NCBI RefSeq assembly: GCF_914271485.1
Contig: NZ_CAJZAG010000008.1
Span: 124,001 to 188,000 of the forward strand
Length of the DNA: 64,000 nt
Direction: 5' to 3'
Source: Cupriavidus pampae
Lineage (GTDB): Bacteria > Pseudomonadota > Gammaproteobacteria > Burkholderiales > Burkholderiaceae
Part shown: piece after piece, positions 15,826 through 26,445 of the stretch
Layout of the letters: each line of letters opens with the position of its first letter
How positions within the stretch are numbered: position 1 is the first letter of the stretch
Notes under the pieces: model-generated
The model's input: only the letters and a program-made list of their open reading frames with translations
Told to the model about the DNA's origin: nothing
Databases searched by the model: none
Translations under genes and position numbers: made by a program

Positions 15826-16353
15826 ATGACTCGACCGAACCTGCGCCGCCGCGCTTTTCTTGCCACATCGGTTGCTACCTCGGTCGCCACGCTGGCTGCC
15901 GGCCTGCTCGCGGGCTGCGGCTTTCAGTTGCGTGGCACTGCGGACTTCGCGTTCAAGAAACTGTACGTCGGTATTCCTCCGAACTCGCCGATGGGCGCCG
16001 ATCTGCGCCGCAATATCCTGGGCGGTTCCGACACGGTGATCGTGGAGGATCCGAAGCAGGCCGATGCGCTGCTCGACGTGCTGTCCGACACGCGTGGCCG
16101 CTCGATCCTGTCGATCACGACCGAGGGTGTGGTGCGCGAATACCGGCTGAGCCAGCGCTTCAGCTTCCGCGTGCGCGACCAGAAGGGCAAGGAGCTGATT
16201 CCGCCGTCAACGATCCTGCTGACGCGCGACATCACGTACAACGAATCCGCGGTGCTGGCGAAGGATTACGAAGAGCAGCAGCTCTATCGCGACATGCAGC
16301 GCGATATCGTGCAGCAGCTGATGCGGCGTCTGGCCGCGGTCAAGACGGTCTGA
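15826..16353 (+). CDS. lptE: LPS-assembly lipoprotein LptE
   Basis: A 175-residue outer-membrane lipoprotein that plugs the LptD barrel and helps deliver lipopolysaccharide to the cell surface. Lipobox LAGC places the lipidated cysteine at Cys31, followed by GFQLRGTADFAF, the usual LptE opening. The signal begins with three arginines followed by AFL (residues 7-12), which resembles a twin-arginine motif. It also contains a repeated ATSV unit. Position between leuS and holA supports the call. Confidence 0.92.
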   Translation: MTRPNLRRRAFLATSVATSVATLAAGLLAGCGFQLRGTADFAFKKLYVGIPPNSPMGADLRRNILGGSDTVIVEDPKQADALLDVLSDTRGRSILSITTEGVVREYRLSQRFSFRVRDQKGKELIPPSTILLTRDITYNESAVLAKDYEEQQLYRDMQRDIVQQLMRRLAAVKTV

Positions 16354-16363
16354 CGCCACGGCG

Positions 16364-17422
16364 ATGCAGCTTCGGCTCGATGGCCTCGACGCGCACCTGA
16401 AGCAGGCCCAGTCCAAGGGCCTGGCGCCGCTGTACGTGTTGCACGGCGACGAGCATCTGCTCGTGCTGGAAGCCGTGGACCGGCTGCGCCGCGCCGCGCG
16501 CGACGCCGGTTTCTCGGAGCGTGACGTGCTGGTGGCCGAACGCGGTTTCCACTGGAGCCAGCTGGTCGAGGCGCAGCAGTCGATGTCACTGTTCGGCGAT
16601 CGCAAGATCGTCGAGGTGCGGATTCCGTCCGGCAAGCCCGGCAAAGATGGTGGCGAGGCGTTGCGCGCGGTGGCTGCCCAGCCATCGCCCGACGTGCTGA
16701 TGCTGATCACGCTGCCGCGGGTCGACTTCGCGTCTTCCAAGTCCGCGTGGTTCCAGGCGCTCGAGAGTGCCGGCGTGTCGATCAAGGTCGATACGATCGA
16801 CCGCACGCGCCTGCCGGCGTGGGTCGGCGAACGGCTTGCGCTGCAGCAGCAGCGGGTCGAGGGTGGCGAGCCCGGCCGGCGCGCGCTGCAGTTCATCGCC
16901 GACAAGGTGGAAGGCAACCTGCTGGCGGCACATCAGGAAATTCAGAAGCTGGGCCTGCTGTATCCGCCCGGCGAGCTCACGTTTGACCAGGTACACGACG
17001 CGGTGCTCAATGTGGCCCGTTACGACGTGTTCAAGCTATCCGAGGCCATGCTCGCGGGCGATGTGCCGCGGCTCGTGCGCATGCTCGAAGGGTTGCGCGG
17101 CGAGGGCGAGGCCACGGTGCTGGTGCTGTGGGCGCTGACCGAGGAAATTCGCGTATTATCCAAGGTCCGGCAAGGGGTAGCGGCCGGTAAGCCGGCTCCG
17201 GTGCTGATGCGCGAACTGCGCGTCTGGGGCCCGCGCGAGCGGCTGGTGCCGCAGGCCGCGCAGCGGTTGTCGATGCCACAGCTCGAGGCCGCGCTGGCGC
17301 TGGCTGCGCGGCTCGACCGGCAGGTCAAAGGGTTGTCGGACCTGCCACCGGGCGCGTCGGCGAGCTTGCCGGCAGAGCCATGGGATGGCCTGCAGCAGCT
17401 TGCGCTGATGATCGCGCGCTGA
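16364..17422 (+). CDS. holA: DNA polymerase III subunit delta
   Basis: A 352-residue clamp-loader subunit that opens the beta sliding clamp during replication. The N-terminal part includes LAPLYVLHGDEHLLVLEAVD and the later WFQALESAGVSIKVD segment, as in HolA. The C-terminal region includes LLWALTEEIRVL-like helices (VLVLWALTEEIRVLSKV). It starts 10 bases after lptE and probably ends the leuS-lptE-holA transcript. Confidence 0.92.
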   Translation: MQLRLDGLDAHLKQAQSKGLAPLYVLHGDEHLLVLEAVDRLRRAARDAGFSERDVLVAERGFHWSQLVEAQQSMSLFGDRKIVEVRIPSGKPGKDGGEALRAVAAQPSPDVLMLITLPRVDFASSKSAWFQALESAGVSIKVDTIDRTRLPAWVGERLALQQQRVEGGEPGRRALQFIADKVEGNLLAAHQEIQKLGLLYPPGELTFDQVHDAVLNVARYDVFKLSEAMLAGDVPRLVRMLEGLRGEGEATVLVLWALTEEIRVLSKVRQGVAAGKPAPVLMRELRVWGPRERLVPQAAQRLSMPQLEAALALAARLDRQVKGLSDLPPGASASLPAEPWDGLQQLALMIAR

Positions 17423-17460
17423 GGTGGCGTACTGAAGTTCCCGCGCTAGCGGTTGCCCCT

Positions 17461-17530
17461 GGTTTTTGCGCCCTGTTTTAGCGCCCCGTTTTTATGCGCC
17501 CCGCTTTGATGCGCATTCGTTTGCCGCACC
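17461..17530 (+). repeat. Imperfect short repeats upstream of proA
   Basis: Four or five degenerate units of 13-15 bases, each a T run followed by GCGCC(C), lie between holA and proA (for example GTTTTTGCGCCCT, GTTTTAGCGCCCC). No function can be assigned. Confidence 0.45.
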
Positions 17531-17573
17531 CCACAAGACTGCACGACTGCCGGGACAGAACCCGGCCAAGATC

Positions 17574-18854
17574 ATGACCGAGTTCGATCTCAATCAATAC
17601 ATGGACCGCGTGGGCCAGCAGGCCCGCGCCGCTTCGCGCGCGATGGCGCGCGCCTCCACCGCCGACAAGAATCGCGCGCTGCTGACCATCGCCACGGCGA
17701 TCCGGCGCGATGCCGACCAGCTCAAGGCCGTCAATGCGCGCGATGTCGAACGCGCGCGTGCCAACGGTCAGGACGCCGCGTTCATCGACCGACTGACGCT
17801 GTCCGACAAGGCCATCGCCACGATGGCGGCGGGGCTCGAACAGATTGCCGCGCTGGCGGACCCGATTGGCGAGATCACGAACATGAAGTTCCGCCCGACC
17901 GGGATCCAGGTCGGTCAGATGCGCGTGCCGCTGGGTGTGATCGGCATCATCTACGAGTCGCGGCCGAACGTGACCATCGACGCGGCGGCGCTGTGCCTGA
18001 AGTCGGGCAATGCGACCATCCTGCGCGGTGGATCGGAAGCGATTGAATCGAATACCGCGCTGGCGGCGCTGGTGGCCGAGGGCCTGTCGGCTGCGGGGTT
18101 GCCCGCGCAGGCGGTACAGGTGATCGAGACCACCGACCGTGCCGCGGTCGGTCGCCTCATCACCATGACCGAGTACGTCGACGTGATCGTGCCGCGCGGC
18201 GGCAAGAGCCTGATCGCGCGGCTGATGGAAGAGGCGCGGGTGCCGATGATCAAGCATCTGGACGGCATCTGTCACGTCTACGTCGATCGCGACGCCGACC
18301 TCGACAAGGCCGTGCGCGTGTGCGACAACGCCAAGACCCAGCGCTACGCGCCGTGCAACACGATGGAAACGCTGCTGGTGGCGCGCGATATCGCCGCCGC
18401 CGTGCTGCCGCCGCTGTGCCGTATCTACCAGCAGAAGGGCGTGGAGCTGCGCGTGTGCGCGGACACGCGCGCAACGCTCGAAGCGGCCGGCATTCAGGGG
18501 CTCGTCGATGCCACCGAGGAGGACTGGCGCCTCGAGTATCTGGCGCCGGTGCTGGCGATCCGTACCGTGGACGGTCTGGACGAAGCCATCGCGCATATCA
18601 ACACATACGGCTCCGCGCATACCGATTCGATCGTCACCGAGAACTACACCACCGGCATGCGCTTCCTGCGCGAGGTGGACTCCGCGAGCGTGATGATCAA
18701 CGCGTCGACGCGCTTTGCCGACGGCTTTGAATACGGCCTGGGCGCGGAAATCGGCATCTCCAACGACAAGCTGCATGCGCGCGGTCCGGTCGGGCTCGAA
18801 GGGCTGACGTCGCTCAAATACGTGGTGTTTGGCCACGGCGAGATTCGCACCTGA
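17574..18854 (+). CDS. proA: Gamma-glutamyl phosphate reductase
   Basis: A 426-residue NADPH-dependent enzyme that reduces gamma-glutamyl phosphate to glutamate-5-semialdehyde in proline synthesis. The aldehyde-dehydrogenase-like fold shows [21 protein letters not shown] and the active-site segment [14 protein letters not shown] with its catalytic cysteine. The ATG at 17574 ([11 protein letters not shown]) is chosen; an in-frame ATG at 17494 and a GTT-rich leader upstream would add repeat-derived sequence. proC lies in the same window at 55.6-56.4 kb. Confidence 0.95.
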   Translation: MTEFDLNQYMDRVGQQARAASRAMARASTADKNRALLTIATAIRRDADQLKAVNARDVERARANGQDAAFIDRLTLSDKAIATMAAGLEQIAALADPIGEITNMKFRPTGIQVGQMRVPLGVIGIIYESRPNVTIDAAALCLKSGNATILRGGSEAIESNTALAALVAEGLSAAGLPAQAVQVIETTDRAAVGRLITMTEYVDVIVPRGGKSLIARLMEEARVPMIKHLDGICHVYVDRDADLDKAVRVCDNAKTQRYAPCNTMETLLVARDIAAAVLPPLCRIYQQKGVELRVCADTRATLEAAGIQGLVDATEEDWRLEYLAPVLAIRTVDGLDEAIAHINTYGSAHTDSIVTENYTTGMRFLREVDSASVMINASTRFADGFEYGLGAEIGISNDKLHARGPVGLEGLTSLKYVVFGHGEIRT

Positions 18855-18904
18855 CGCGACAACAGTCCGTCACAACCACTCCTCACAATAACGCCGTCCT
18901 CCTC

Positions 18905-19327
18905 ATGCTCTGGATCAAGTCGCTCCACATCGTCTTCGTGATCTCGTGGTTCGCGGGTTTGTTCTACCTGCCGCGAATCTTCGTCAATCTGGCGATGGAA
19001 ACCGATGCCGCCGCCTCGCAGCGGCTGCTGCTGATGGCGCGCAAGCTGTTCCGCTTCATGACGATACTCGCGGTGCCGGCGGTGGTGTTCGGGCTGTGGC
19101 TGTTTCTGGGCTACGGCATTGGACGCGGCGCGGGGCAGGGTTGGATGCACGCGAAGCTCGCGCTGGTGCTGGTGCTGATCGGCTATCACCATGGCTGCGG
19201 CGTGCTGCTGCGCAAGTTCGAGGCGGGTCGCAACACGCGCTCGCACAAGTTTTATCGCTGGTTCAATGAATTGCCGGTGCTGGTACTGCTGGCAATCGTG
19301 ATCCTGGTCGTGGTCAAGCCGTTCTGA
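18905..19327 (+). CDS. hemJ: Protoporphyrinogen IX oxidase, HemJ type
   Basis: A 140-residue inner-membrane protein with four predicted transmembrane helices. The opening LWIKSLHIVFVISWFAG, the central MHAKLALVLVLIGYHH and the end RWFNELPVLVLLAIVILVVV match HemJ (formerly UPF0093). HemJ catalyses the penultimate step of heme synthesis in bacteria lacking HemG or HemY. The family was once annotated as CopD-like, but the short length and these motifs favour HemJ. It follows proA by 50 bases. Confidence 0.88.
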   Translation: MLWIKSLHIVFVISWFAGLFYLPRIFVNLAMETDAAASQRLLLMARKLFRFMTILAVPAVVFGLWLFLGYGIGRGAGQGWMHAKLALVLVLIGYHHGCGVLLRKFEAGRNTRSHKFYRWFNELPVLVLLAIVILVVVKPF

Positions 19328-19339
19328 ACCGAGGACAAG

Positions 19340-19945
19340 ATGAGCAAGCAGGTCGAGTATTTCATGGCGCCGCAATCCCCGTTCGTGTACCTGGGGCATG
19401 CGCGCTTCGTCGAGATCGCCACGCGGCACAAGGCGCAAGTCGTGCTCAAGCCGTTCGATCTGGGCAAGCTGTTCTCGGTTTCGGGCGGATTGCCGCTGGC
19501 GCAGCGGCCGCCGCAGCGCCAGGCCTACCGTCTGGTCGAGTTGCAGCGCTGGGCCGAGTTTCTCGGCATGCCGATGCACCTGCATCCGACGTACTTTCCC
19601 GTGTCCGGTGATCCGGCCGCGAAGCTGATCATCGCCGCGCAGCTGGCGCATGGCACCGCGCGCGCGCTGGTGCTGGCGGGTGCGTATTGCAGCGCGGTGT
19701 GGGCGGAGCAGCGCAATATCGCCGATCCGGCCACGCTGGTGCAGATCGCCGACGAGCACGAGTTCGATGGCGCGAACCTGCTCAAGGCCAGCGAGGCGCA
19801 GGCTGTGCAGGCCGCCTATGCGCAGAACACGCAGGACGCGATCTCTGCCGGTGCCTTTGGCACTCCGTGGTTCATGCTCGACGGTCAGCCCTACTGGGGG
19901 CAGGATCGCCTCGAATTCCTCGACCGCGCGCTGGCCGCCGGCTGA
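19340..19945 (+). CDS. 2-hydroxychromene-2-carboxylate isomerase-like DsbA-fold protein
   Basis: A 201-residue protein of the GST-kappa/DsbA superfamily. The opening VEYFMAPQSPFVYLG provides the Ser used by glutathione-dependent isomerases instead of a CXXC pair. The C-terminal FGTPWFMLDGQPYWGQDRL is the standard ending of hydroxychromene-carboxylate isomerases. In naphthalene degraders this enzyme isomerises a ring-cleavage product; here there is no aromatic pathway nearby, so the substrate is unknown. It starts 12 bases after hemJ and is probably co-transcribed. Confidence 0.82.
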   Translation: MSKQVEYFMAPQSPFVYLGHARFVEIATRHKAQVVLKPFDLGKLFSVSGGLPLAQRPPQRQAYRLVELQRWAEFLGMPMHLHPTYFPVSGDPAAKLIIAAQLAHGTARALVLAGAYCSAVWAEQRNIADPATLVQIADEHEFDGANLLKASEAQAVQAAYAQNTQDAISAGAFGTPWFMLDGQPYWGQDRLEFLDRALAAG

Positions 19946-19972
19946 GGGATTGACTACAGTCTTATGGTGTAC

Positions 19973-19998
19973 CGTCCGCCAAGGCGGACGTTTTTTTT
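19973..19998 (+). terminator. Intrinsic terminator after the hemJ/isomerase genes
   Basis: An 8-bp stem (19973-19980 with 19983-19990) is followed immediately by eight T residues. It ends 15 bases before the next start codon. The AA loop is short, so the top pairs would open. Confidence 0.75.
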
Positions 19999-20013
19999 GA
20001 GTCACTGATATCC

Positions 20014-20043
20014 ATGAACGAACGGTCCATGAACGAACGGTCG
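20014..20043 (+). repeat. 15-bp tandem duplication at the start of the methyltransferase gene
   Basis: ATGAACGAACGGTC plus C or G occurs twice in a row (20014-20028 and 20029-20043), giving the peptide MNERSMNERS. Both copies begin with an in-frame ATG, so either Met1 or Met6 can start the protein. Confidence 0.9.
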
Positions 20044-21321
20044 CAGACCGAAAGCTTCTTCGCTCCCTGCCCGCGCGGTCTGGAAGCCGCACTGGCCGAG
20101 GAGCTGCGCGAGATCGCGCTGCTGCCGGCCGTGGCCGCCACGGCCCCCTTCACCGTCCACAAGGAAATGCCGGGTGGGGTGCCGTTCTCGGGCCCACTGG
20201 CGGCTGCCTATGCGGTGAACCTGCACTCGCGCATCGCCAGCCGCGTGCTGCTACGCGTGGCGCAGAAGCGCTATCGCCATGAGGACGATGTCTACGCGCT
20301 GGCGCGTGCGCAGCGCTGGGAGAACTGGTTCTCGCCCGACGAGTCGCTGCGCGTGGATATCACCGCGCACAAGTCGCCGTTGCAGAGCCTGAATTTCGTC
20401 GGTCTGCGCGTCAAGGACGGCATTTGCGACGCGATGCGCGAGCGGTTGGGCGCGCGGCCGAGCGTCGATACCGCGAGCCCCGACGTACGCGTGTACGCGC
20501 ACCTGACCGAGTTCGACTGCACGATCTACCTCGACACCACCGGCGAGCCGCTGTTCAAGCGTGGCTGGCGCATGGAGAAGGGCGAGGCGCCGCTCAAGGA
20601 GAATCTGGCTGCGGGCATCCTGCGGCTGGCCGGCTGGGTGCCGGGACAGACCGCGCGCCCGTTCTACGATCCGATGTGCGGCAGCGGTACGTTCCTGGTG
20701 GAGGCCGCGCAGGTAGCGCTCGGTGTGGCGCCGGGCGCGGCCCGCACGTTCGCGTTCGAATGGCTCCGGGGCGCCGATACCAAGGCGTGGCAGGCGCTGC
20801 GTGCAGACGCTCAGCACGCGCGGGAAAAGGCGCAGCAGATCGATCCCGCCACGCTGCGGGTGGTCGGCTCCGATATTTCGTCAGGCATGCTGGACATGGC
20901 GCAGGCCAACTGGGAACGGGCAGGCCTGCCCGGCGACGCACAGCTCAAGCAGGTGGATGCGCGCTTCGTGCAGCCGCCGTTCACCGATGCCGGCATGTTG
21001 CTGATGAACCCGCCTTACGGCGAGCGGATCGCCGTGCGTGGCGAGCGGCGCCAGCCGGTGGACGAGGCCCCGCGCGACGAGGCCGAGGAAGCGGCCGCGA
21101 ACCAGTTCGCGAGCGCGTTTGCCACGACGCTCAAGCAGTCTTTCGCGGGATGGCAGGCGTGGGTGTTCACGGGCGACATGACGATGCCCAAGCGCATGCG
21201 CCTCAAGGAGTCGCGCCGCACGCCGCTGTTCAACGGCAATATCGAATGCCGGCTGTTCCGTTTCGATATGGTACGGGGTGGCAATCGCGTTGCCACGGAC
21301 GAGAAGCCGCAGCAGGACTGA
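20014..21321 (+). CDS. THUMP-domain class I RNA methyltransferase, RlmL-N/YcbY-like
   Basis: A 435-residue (or 430, from Met6) SAM-dependent RNA methyltransferase. The N-terminal THUMP-like part (about residues 15-190) binds RNA. The methyltransferase part has the SAM motif FYDPMCGSGTFL starting at residue 217 and the catalytic NPPYGERI at 332-339. It corresponds to the N-terminal half of E. coli RlmL, which makes m2G2445 in 23S rRNA, without the RlmK half. This single-domain form is common in betaproteobacteria. Start choice is unsettled because of the duplicated ATG. Confidence 0.85.
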   Translation: MNERSMNERSQTESFFAPCPRGLEAALAEELREIALLPAVAATAPFTVHKEMPGGVPFSGPLAAAYAVNLHSRIASRVLLRVAQKRYRHEDDVYALARAQRWENWFSPDESLRVDITAHKSPLQSLNFVGLRVKDGICDAMRERLGARPSVDTASPDVRVYAHLTEFDCTIYLDTTGEPLFKRGWRMEKGEAPLKENLAAGILRLAGWVPGQTARPFYDPMCGSGTFLVEAAQVALGVAPGAARTFAFEWLRGADTKAWQALRADAQHAREKAQQIDPATLRVVGSDISSGMLDMAQANWERAGLPGDAQLKQVDARFVQPPFTDAGMLLMNPPYGERIAVRGERRQPVDEAPRDEAEEAAANQFASAFATTLKQSFAGWQAWVFTGDMTMPKRMRLKESRRTPLFNGNIECRLFRFDMVRGGNRVATDEKPQQD

Positions 21322-21360
21322 GCGGAAAGCGGGAAAGCGGGAAAACAGGGGAGGGGCCGG

Positions 21361-22404
21361 TCAGGCCTTGCGGTGCGTCAGCGCTTCCGGGTTGCGTGCG
21401 AACTCGGCAAGGAAGCTCTGCAGGCTGACCACCGGCTCCTGCAGCAGATGGCGCGGCAGGTCGAATAGCGCGTAGAAATATTCCTCGCGGCCTTCGCAGC
21501 GTTCCGCGGGCAGGCAATACTGTTCCCAGTCGACGCAGGCGGGCGTGTACATGCCGTTGCCGGGCCAGAAGAACGGCACGATGCGGCCTTCGCGCAGGCC
21601 TTCGATCAGCGCGGCCGGCGCTTCGTAGGCTTCGGCCGACTCCACCTGGTTCATGAGCCCGGCGCGGGTCTCGATGACCATCAGCGTGGCATGGCCCTGC
21701 GCGGTCAGCAGCAAAATTCCCACCGGATTCGGATACAGGTAGTACTCGACGAAGTTGTAGCGGGCCACGGTCTGCCGCAGGCGCTCGGCCATGACGGGAT
21801 CCGACAGGAACGAGTACGAATGCCGCGTAAGCAGGTCGCGCAGCGTGCGTGACAGCGTGGCGAAGTATTGCTGTTGCAGCGCCTCGATTTCCTGACCCAG
21901 ACGCGCCACCATGTTCGGGTCGTGCTTCTTGACGTAGCGATCGATCAAACCGTTGTTGAAGCCCTGGATCGCGATGCTTTCATCGGCCGTGCCGGTCAGC
22001 AGGATGGTCTTGCACGGCAGGTCCTGCAGTGCCTGGCAGAACTCGAGCCCGTCCATCTGCGGCATCGAGTAGTCGACCACGATCACGCCCGGCTGCAGGA
22101 AGCGATGCACGTCGTGGATCTGACGATGGATGCGATCGACATCGAGCTGCACGGTGCGACGCTCGCTGAGGAACGTCAGGTCGTCATGGGTGACACGCAC
22201 CGGCAGGAAACCCGGGTAACGCGTGTCGTACGACTCGCGAATCCACGCCAGTGCCTCGCGCGGATCGGTAAAGCTGACCACCGCACGCGAGGCATCCATC
22301 TGGAAGGCCAGACTTTCGATAAACGACTTGCTGTCGTCCACGAGCACGGTCAGGACTGGGTGATGGAAGACCGACAGGTTTCTGTCGTGCGGGTTGAAAG
22401 TCAT
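21361..22404 (-). CDS. Orphan response regulator with an enlarged receiver domain, LqsR-like
   Basis: A 347-residue protein with an atypical receiver domain at about residues 15-170. The acidic pocket VDDS (Asp23/24), phospho-acceptor Asp111 in VVDYSMPQMDGLEF, Thr138 and Lys159 in DRYVKKHDP are all present. About 55 extra residues separate the acidic pocket from the acceptor Asp, which normally lies near 55. As I recall, Legionella LqsR has the same displacement (Asp108) and a similar length. The C-terminal ~180 residues are not a known DNA-binding domain. No kinase is adjacent. The ATG at 22404 begins the conserved region; a 45-codon open extension upstream is GC-rich and unlikely. Confidence 0.7.
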   Translation of the reverse strand: MTFNPHDRNLSVFHHPVLTVLVDDSKSFIESLAFQMDASRAVVSFTDPREALAWIRESYDTRYPGFLPVRVTHDDLTFLSERRTVQLDVDRIHRQIHDVHRFLQPGVIVVDYSMPQMDGLEFCQALQDLPCKTILLTGTADESIAIQGFNNGLIDRYVKKHDPNMVARLGQEIEALQQQYFATLSRTLRDLLTRHSYSFLSDPVMAERLRQTVARYNFVEYYLYPNPVGILLLTAQGHATLMVIETRAGLMNQVESAEAYEAPAALIEGLREGRIVPFFWPGNGMYTPACVDWEQYCLPAERCEGREEYFYALFDLPRHLLQEPVVSLQSFLAEFARNPEALTHRKA

Positions 22405-22512
22405 GGTGCGATCGTTAATGCGATGGTTCGTCTGGGCGGCGAAGGACTGGAGAGAAACGCAAGCCAGTATAGCGCGCCAGCGAAGCCGTGCAAGCCGCAC
22501 CCCCCAAAGCAA

Positions 22513-22537
22513 GCGGCCGGCGTTGTCAGCCGGCCGC
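22513..22537 (-). terminator. Hairpin downstream of pntB, likely terminator
   Basis: A perfect 9-bp GC stem (22513-22521 with 22529-22537), 7-base loop, lies 77 bases past the pntB stop codon in the minus direction. A weak T-rich tail (CTTGCTTTG) follows, so termination may be partial. Confidence 0.5.
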
Positions 22538-22613
22538 ATGAGTTCGATATCGTTGATTTCAGGTCTTCACAACGCTTTATTCTGAAGCCCTGCCGATGGG
22601 GTTACCCGCGCGG

Positions 22614-24086
22614 TTACTCCACCGCCTTGACCATGTCCTCGACCACCTTCTTGGCGTCGCCAAACACCATCATGGTCTTGTCCATGTAGAACAGTTCGTT
22701 GTCCAGACCGGCATAGCCGGCGGCCATCGAGCGCTTGTTCACGATGATGGTCTTGGCCTTGTAGGCCTCGAGAATCGGCATGCCGGCGATCGGCGATTTC
22801 GGGTCGGTCTTGGCAGCCGGGTTGACCACGTCGTTGGCACCGAGGACCAGCACCACGTCGGCCTGCGCGAACTCGCCGTTGATGTCCTCCATCTCGAACA
22901 CCTGGTCGTACGGCACCTCGGCTTCGGCCAGCAGCACGTTCATGTGGCCCGGCATGCGGCCCGCCACAGGATGGATCGCGTACTTCACCGTGACGCCCTT
23001 TTCGGTGAGCTTCGAGGTCAGTTCCTTGAGCGCATGCTGCGCGCGCGCGACGGCCAGGCCGTAGCCCGGCACGATGATCACGGTCTCGGCATTGCCCATC
23101 AGGAACGACGCGTCGTCGGCCGAGCCGGACTTGACCGGACGCTGTTCCTGCTTGCCCGCGCTCGCGCCACCAGCTTCGCCGCCGAAGCCGCCGAGAATCA
23201 CGTTGAAGAACGAGCGGTTCATCGCCTTGCACATGATGTACGAGAGGATCGCACCGGACGAACCGACCAGCGAGCCCGCGATGATCAGCATCGGGTTGTT
23301 CAGCGAGAAGCCGATGCCCGCCGCCGCCCAGCCCGAGTACGAGTTCAGCATCGACACCACCACGGGCATGTCCGCGCCGCCGATCGGGATGATGATCAGC
23401 ACGCCGAGCACGAAGGCGATGGCCAGCATGATCAGGAACGGCAGCCAGTCCTGCGACATGAAGAAGATGATGCCGAAGCCGACCATCGCGATGGCCAGCA
23501 GCAGGTTCAGCCAGTGCTGGCCCGGAAACACCACCGGCGCGCCCTGGAACAGGCGGAACTTGTAGCGCCCCGCGAGTTTGCCGAAGGCGATGACCGAGCC
23601 GGAGAACGTGATCGCGCCGACGAAGCAGCCGATGAACAGTTCGACGCGGTTGCCCGTGGGGATCAGATGCGAACCCGGTGCCGTGATGCCGAACGCGGCG
23701 GGTTCCGCCACGGCCGCCACCGCGATGAACACGGCGGCAAGACCGATCAGCGAGTGCATGGCGGCTACCAGCTCGGGCATCTTGGTCATCTCGACCTTGC
23801 GCGCCACATAGGCGCCAATGCCGCCGCCGACGATCAGCGCCGCGAAGATCAGGCCGATGCCGGTGCCCACCGAATGCTGCGCGGCGCCGGCCGCGAGGAA
23901 TTCGTTCTTGAGCTTGATGATCAGCACCAGCGTGGTCACGGCCGCGATGGCCATGCCGGTCATGCCGAACGCGTTGCCGCGCCGCGCGGTGCCGGGCGAC
24001 GACAGGCCCTTGAGCGCCTGGATAAAGCAGACCGATGCCACGAGGTACAGCAGCGTGACGAGGTTCATGCTGACGAGTACGGTCAT
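22614..24086 (-). CDS. pntB: NAD(P) transhydrogenase subunit beta
   Basis: A 490-residue inner-membrane protein of the proton-translocating transhydrogenase, which uses the proton gradient to make NADPH from NADH. The first ~290 residues hold eight or nine hydrophobic helices. The C-terminal domain III binds NADP(H): [33 protein letters not shown] and [14 protein letters not shown]. The ATG at 24086 overlaps the pntAB stop by four bases, fixing the start and indicating translational coupling. Confidence 0.95.
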   Translation of the reverse strand: MTVLVSMNLVTLLYLVASVCFIQALKGLSSPGTARRGNAFGMTGMAIAAVTTLVLIIKLKNEFLAAGAAQHSVGTGIGLIFAALIVGGGIGAYVARKVEMTKMPELVAAMHSLIGLAAVFIAVAAVAEPAAFGITAPGSHLIPTGNRVELFIGCFVGAITFSGSVIAFGKLAGRYKFRLFQGAPVVFPGQHWLNLLLAIAMVGFGIIFFMSQDWLPFLIMLAIAFVLGVLIIIPIGGADMPVVVSMLNSYSGWAAAGIGFSLNNPMLIIAGSLVGSSGAILSYIMCKAMNRSFFNVILGGFGGEAGGASAGKQEQRPVKSGSADDASFLMGNAETVIIVPGYGLAVARAQHALKELTSKLTEKGVTVKYAIHPVAGRMPGHMNVLLAEAEVPYDQVFEMEDINGEFAQADVVLVLGANDVVNPAAKTDPKSPIAGMPILEAYKAKTIIVNKRSMAAGYAGLDNELFYMDKTMMVFGDAKKVVEDMVKAVE

Positions 24087-24406
24087 TGCGCACCCTCCTT
24101 GGCAGCCTTGGCCTTCGGTTCCTTCTTCTTGAACATCTCCAGCATGCGCTGGGTCACGAGGAAGCCGCCGAACACGTTGACCGCCGCGAGCGCCACCGCG
24201 AGCGTGCCCATGACGCGGCCCACGCCCCCTTCGGTAAGGCCGGCCGCAAGCATCGCGCCAACGATGATGATGGCCGAGATTGCATTGGTCACGGCCATCA
24301 GCGGCGTATGCAGCGCGGGCGTGACGGTCCACACCACGTGGTACCCCACGTAGATCGCCAGCACGAAGATGATCAGATTGATCACCGTATGGTTCACCAT
24401 CTCCAT
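24083..24406 (-). CDS. pntAB: NAD(P) transhydrogenase subunit alpha, membrane part
   Basis: A 107-residue membrane protein that is the transmembrane portion of the transhydrogenase alpha subunit, encoded separately here. It has three predicted helices ([53 protein letters not shown]) and a lysine-rich cytoplasmic tail. Enteric bacteria have it fused to the NAD-binding part; the split form is common in other proteobacteria. The start at 24406 follows a purine-rich ribosome-binding site. Confidence 0.93.
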   Translation of the reverse strand: MEMVNHTVINLIIFVLAIYVGYHVVWTVTPALHTPLMAVTNAISAIIIVGAMLAAGLTEGGVGRVMGTLAVALAAVNVFGGFLVTQRMLEMFKKKEPKAKAAKEGAQ

Positions 24407-24521
24407 CGACTTCTCCCTCCGTTTGCTTGATCTTGAGTATTCGGATAACCGGGTCGACTTCCGCTGCATCAAAGCGCTTGCGGCGGGGTGCCCCTGGCTC
24501 GGGACGCCCCGCCGGCGCAGG

Positions 24522-24884
24522 TCAGACCTGCTTGATTTCCTTGATGCCGTTCTTCTCGTTCACGAGGATGACCTTCGGTTTGTACACGCGGATCTCCTCG
24601 TCGGTCATCGGCGCATAGGTGCAGATGATCAGATGGTCGCCAAGGTGCGCGCGGCGGGCCGCGGCGCCATTGAGCGAGATCTCGCCGGTACCGCGCGCGC
24701 CCTTGATGATGTATGTCGAGAAGCGCTCGCCGTTGTTCACGTTGTACAGCTCGATCTTCTCGAATTCCTTCATGTCGGCGGCTTCGAGCAGATCTTCGTC
24801 GATTCCGCACGAGCCCTCGTAGTTGAGGTCCGCCTGCGTCACGGTGACGCGGTGGAGCTTGGCGCGGAGCATGATGCGTTGCAT
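24522..24884 (-). CDS. panD: Aspartate 1-decarboxylase
   Basis: A 120-residue pyruvoyl enzyme that makes beta-alanine for pantothenate and coenzyme A. The proenzyme self-cleaves between Gly24 and Ser25 in NYEGSCGID, giving the pyruvoyl group. Lys9 and the [16 protein letters not shown] opening are typical. It sits between the two alpha-subunit parts of the transhydrogenase, on the same strand. A GAAGGA ribosome-binding site precedes the ATG. Confidence 0.95.
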   Translation of the reverse strand: MQRIMLRAKLHRVTVTQADLNYEGSCGIDEDLLEAADMKEFEKIELYNVNNGERFSTYIIKGARGTGEISLNGAAARRAHLGDHLIICTYAPMTDEEIRVYKPKVILVNEKNGIKEIKQV

Positions 24885-24914
24885 GGGTGATACGTCCTTC
24901 AGGAGTGAGACATG

Positions 24915-24938
24915 CGGCGCCGGTCCATGCCGGCGCCG
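24915..24938 (-). other. Hairpin between pntAA and panD
   Basis: A 9-bp perfect stem (24915-24923 with 24930-24938) with a 6-base loop lies between the two genes. It has no T run, so it may affect mRNA stability or reduce read-through rather than terminate fully. Confidence 0.5.
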
Positions 24939-24965
24939 TCGGTGGGTAAAGCGGGGTAAAGCAGG

Positions 24966-26093
<1,128 letters not shown>

Positions 26094-26445
26094 TTTCTCC
26101 TTTTGGTGGCGTCATGACCGTTCCGACCGAAGTCAGGCCGATCCATGGACGGGCAGACGTCCGAGCCCGTGAGATATCAATCCGATACCGCAGTTTTTGC
26201 GCAGCTTACCCGAATATGCACGGGGATGGTGGCTGACCGGTCGGAAAATTGCTCGGATACCCACCACTCATTTTCTCTTCGCATGAAACCGGCAATTTGA
26301 TGCTGAGCCACTCATCGGGTGGTCGCCTTTTGACACCGATTTGATACCTCGCTCCGTATCGTGGCGGGCACGCCGCCCTGGCGGTCCACGCCATCCCGGC
26401 GCGGCGCGGGGCGGACGCACTGTTCAACTCGCTTTTTCAACCTTC
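26094..26445. other. 352-base divergent intergenic region, pntAA / porin
   Basis: This stretch holds no convincing gene. It must contain divergent promoters for the transhydrogenase genes and the TorF-like porin. A TTGACA at 26330-26335 on the plus strand could be a -35 box, but I see no good -10 at a normal distance. The minus strand carries an AAGGAG site just before pntAA. Confidence 0.5.

Noticed and set aside
18905-19327. Annotation as a CopD-like copper protein
   Set aside because: Length and the MHAKL and NELPVL motifs fit HemJ better; no extra copper ligands are seen.
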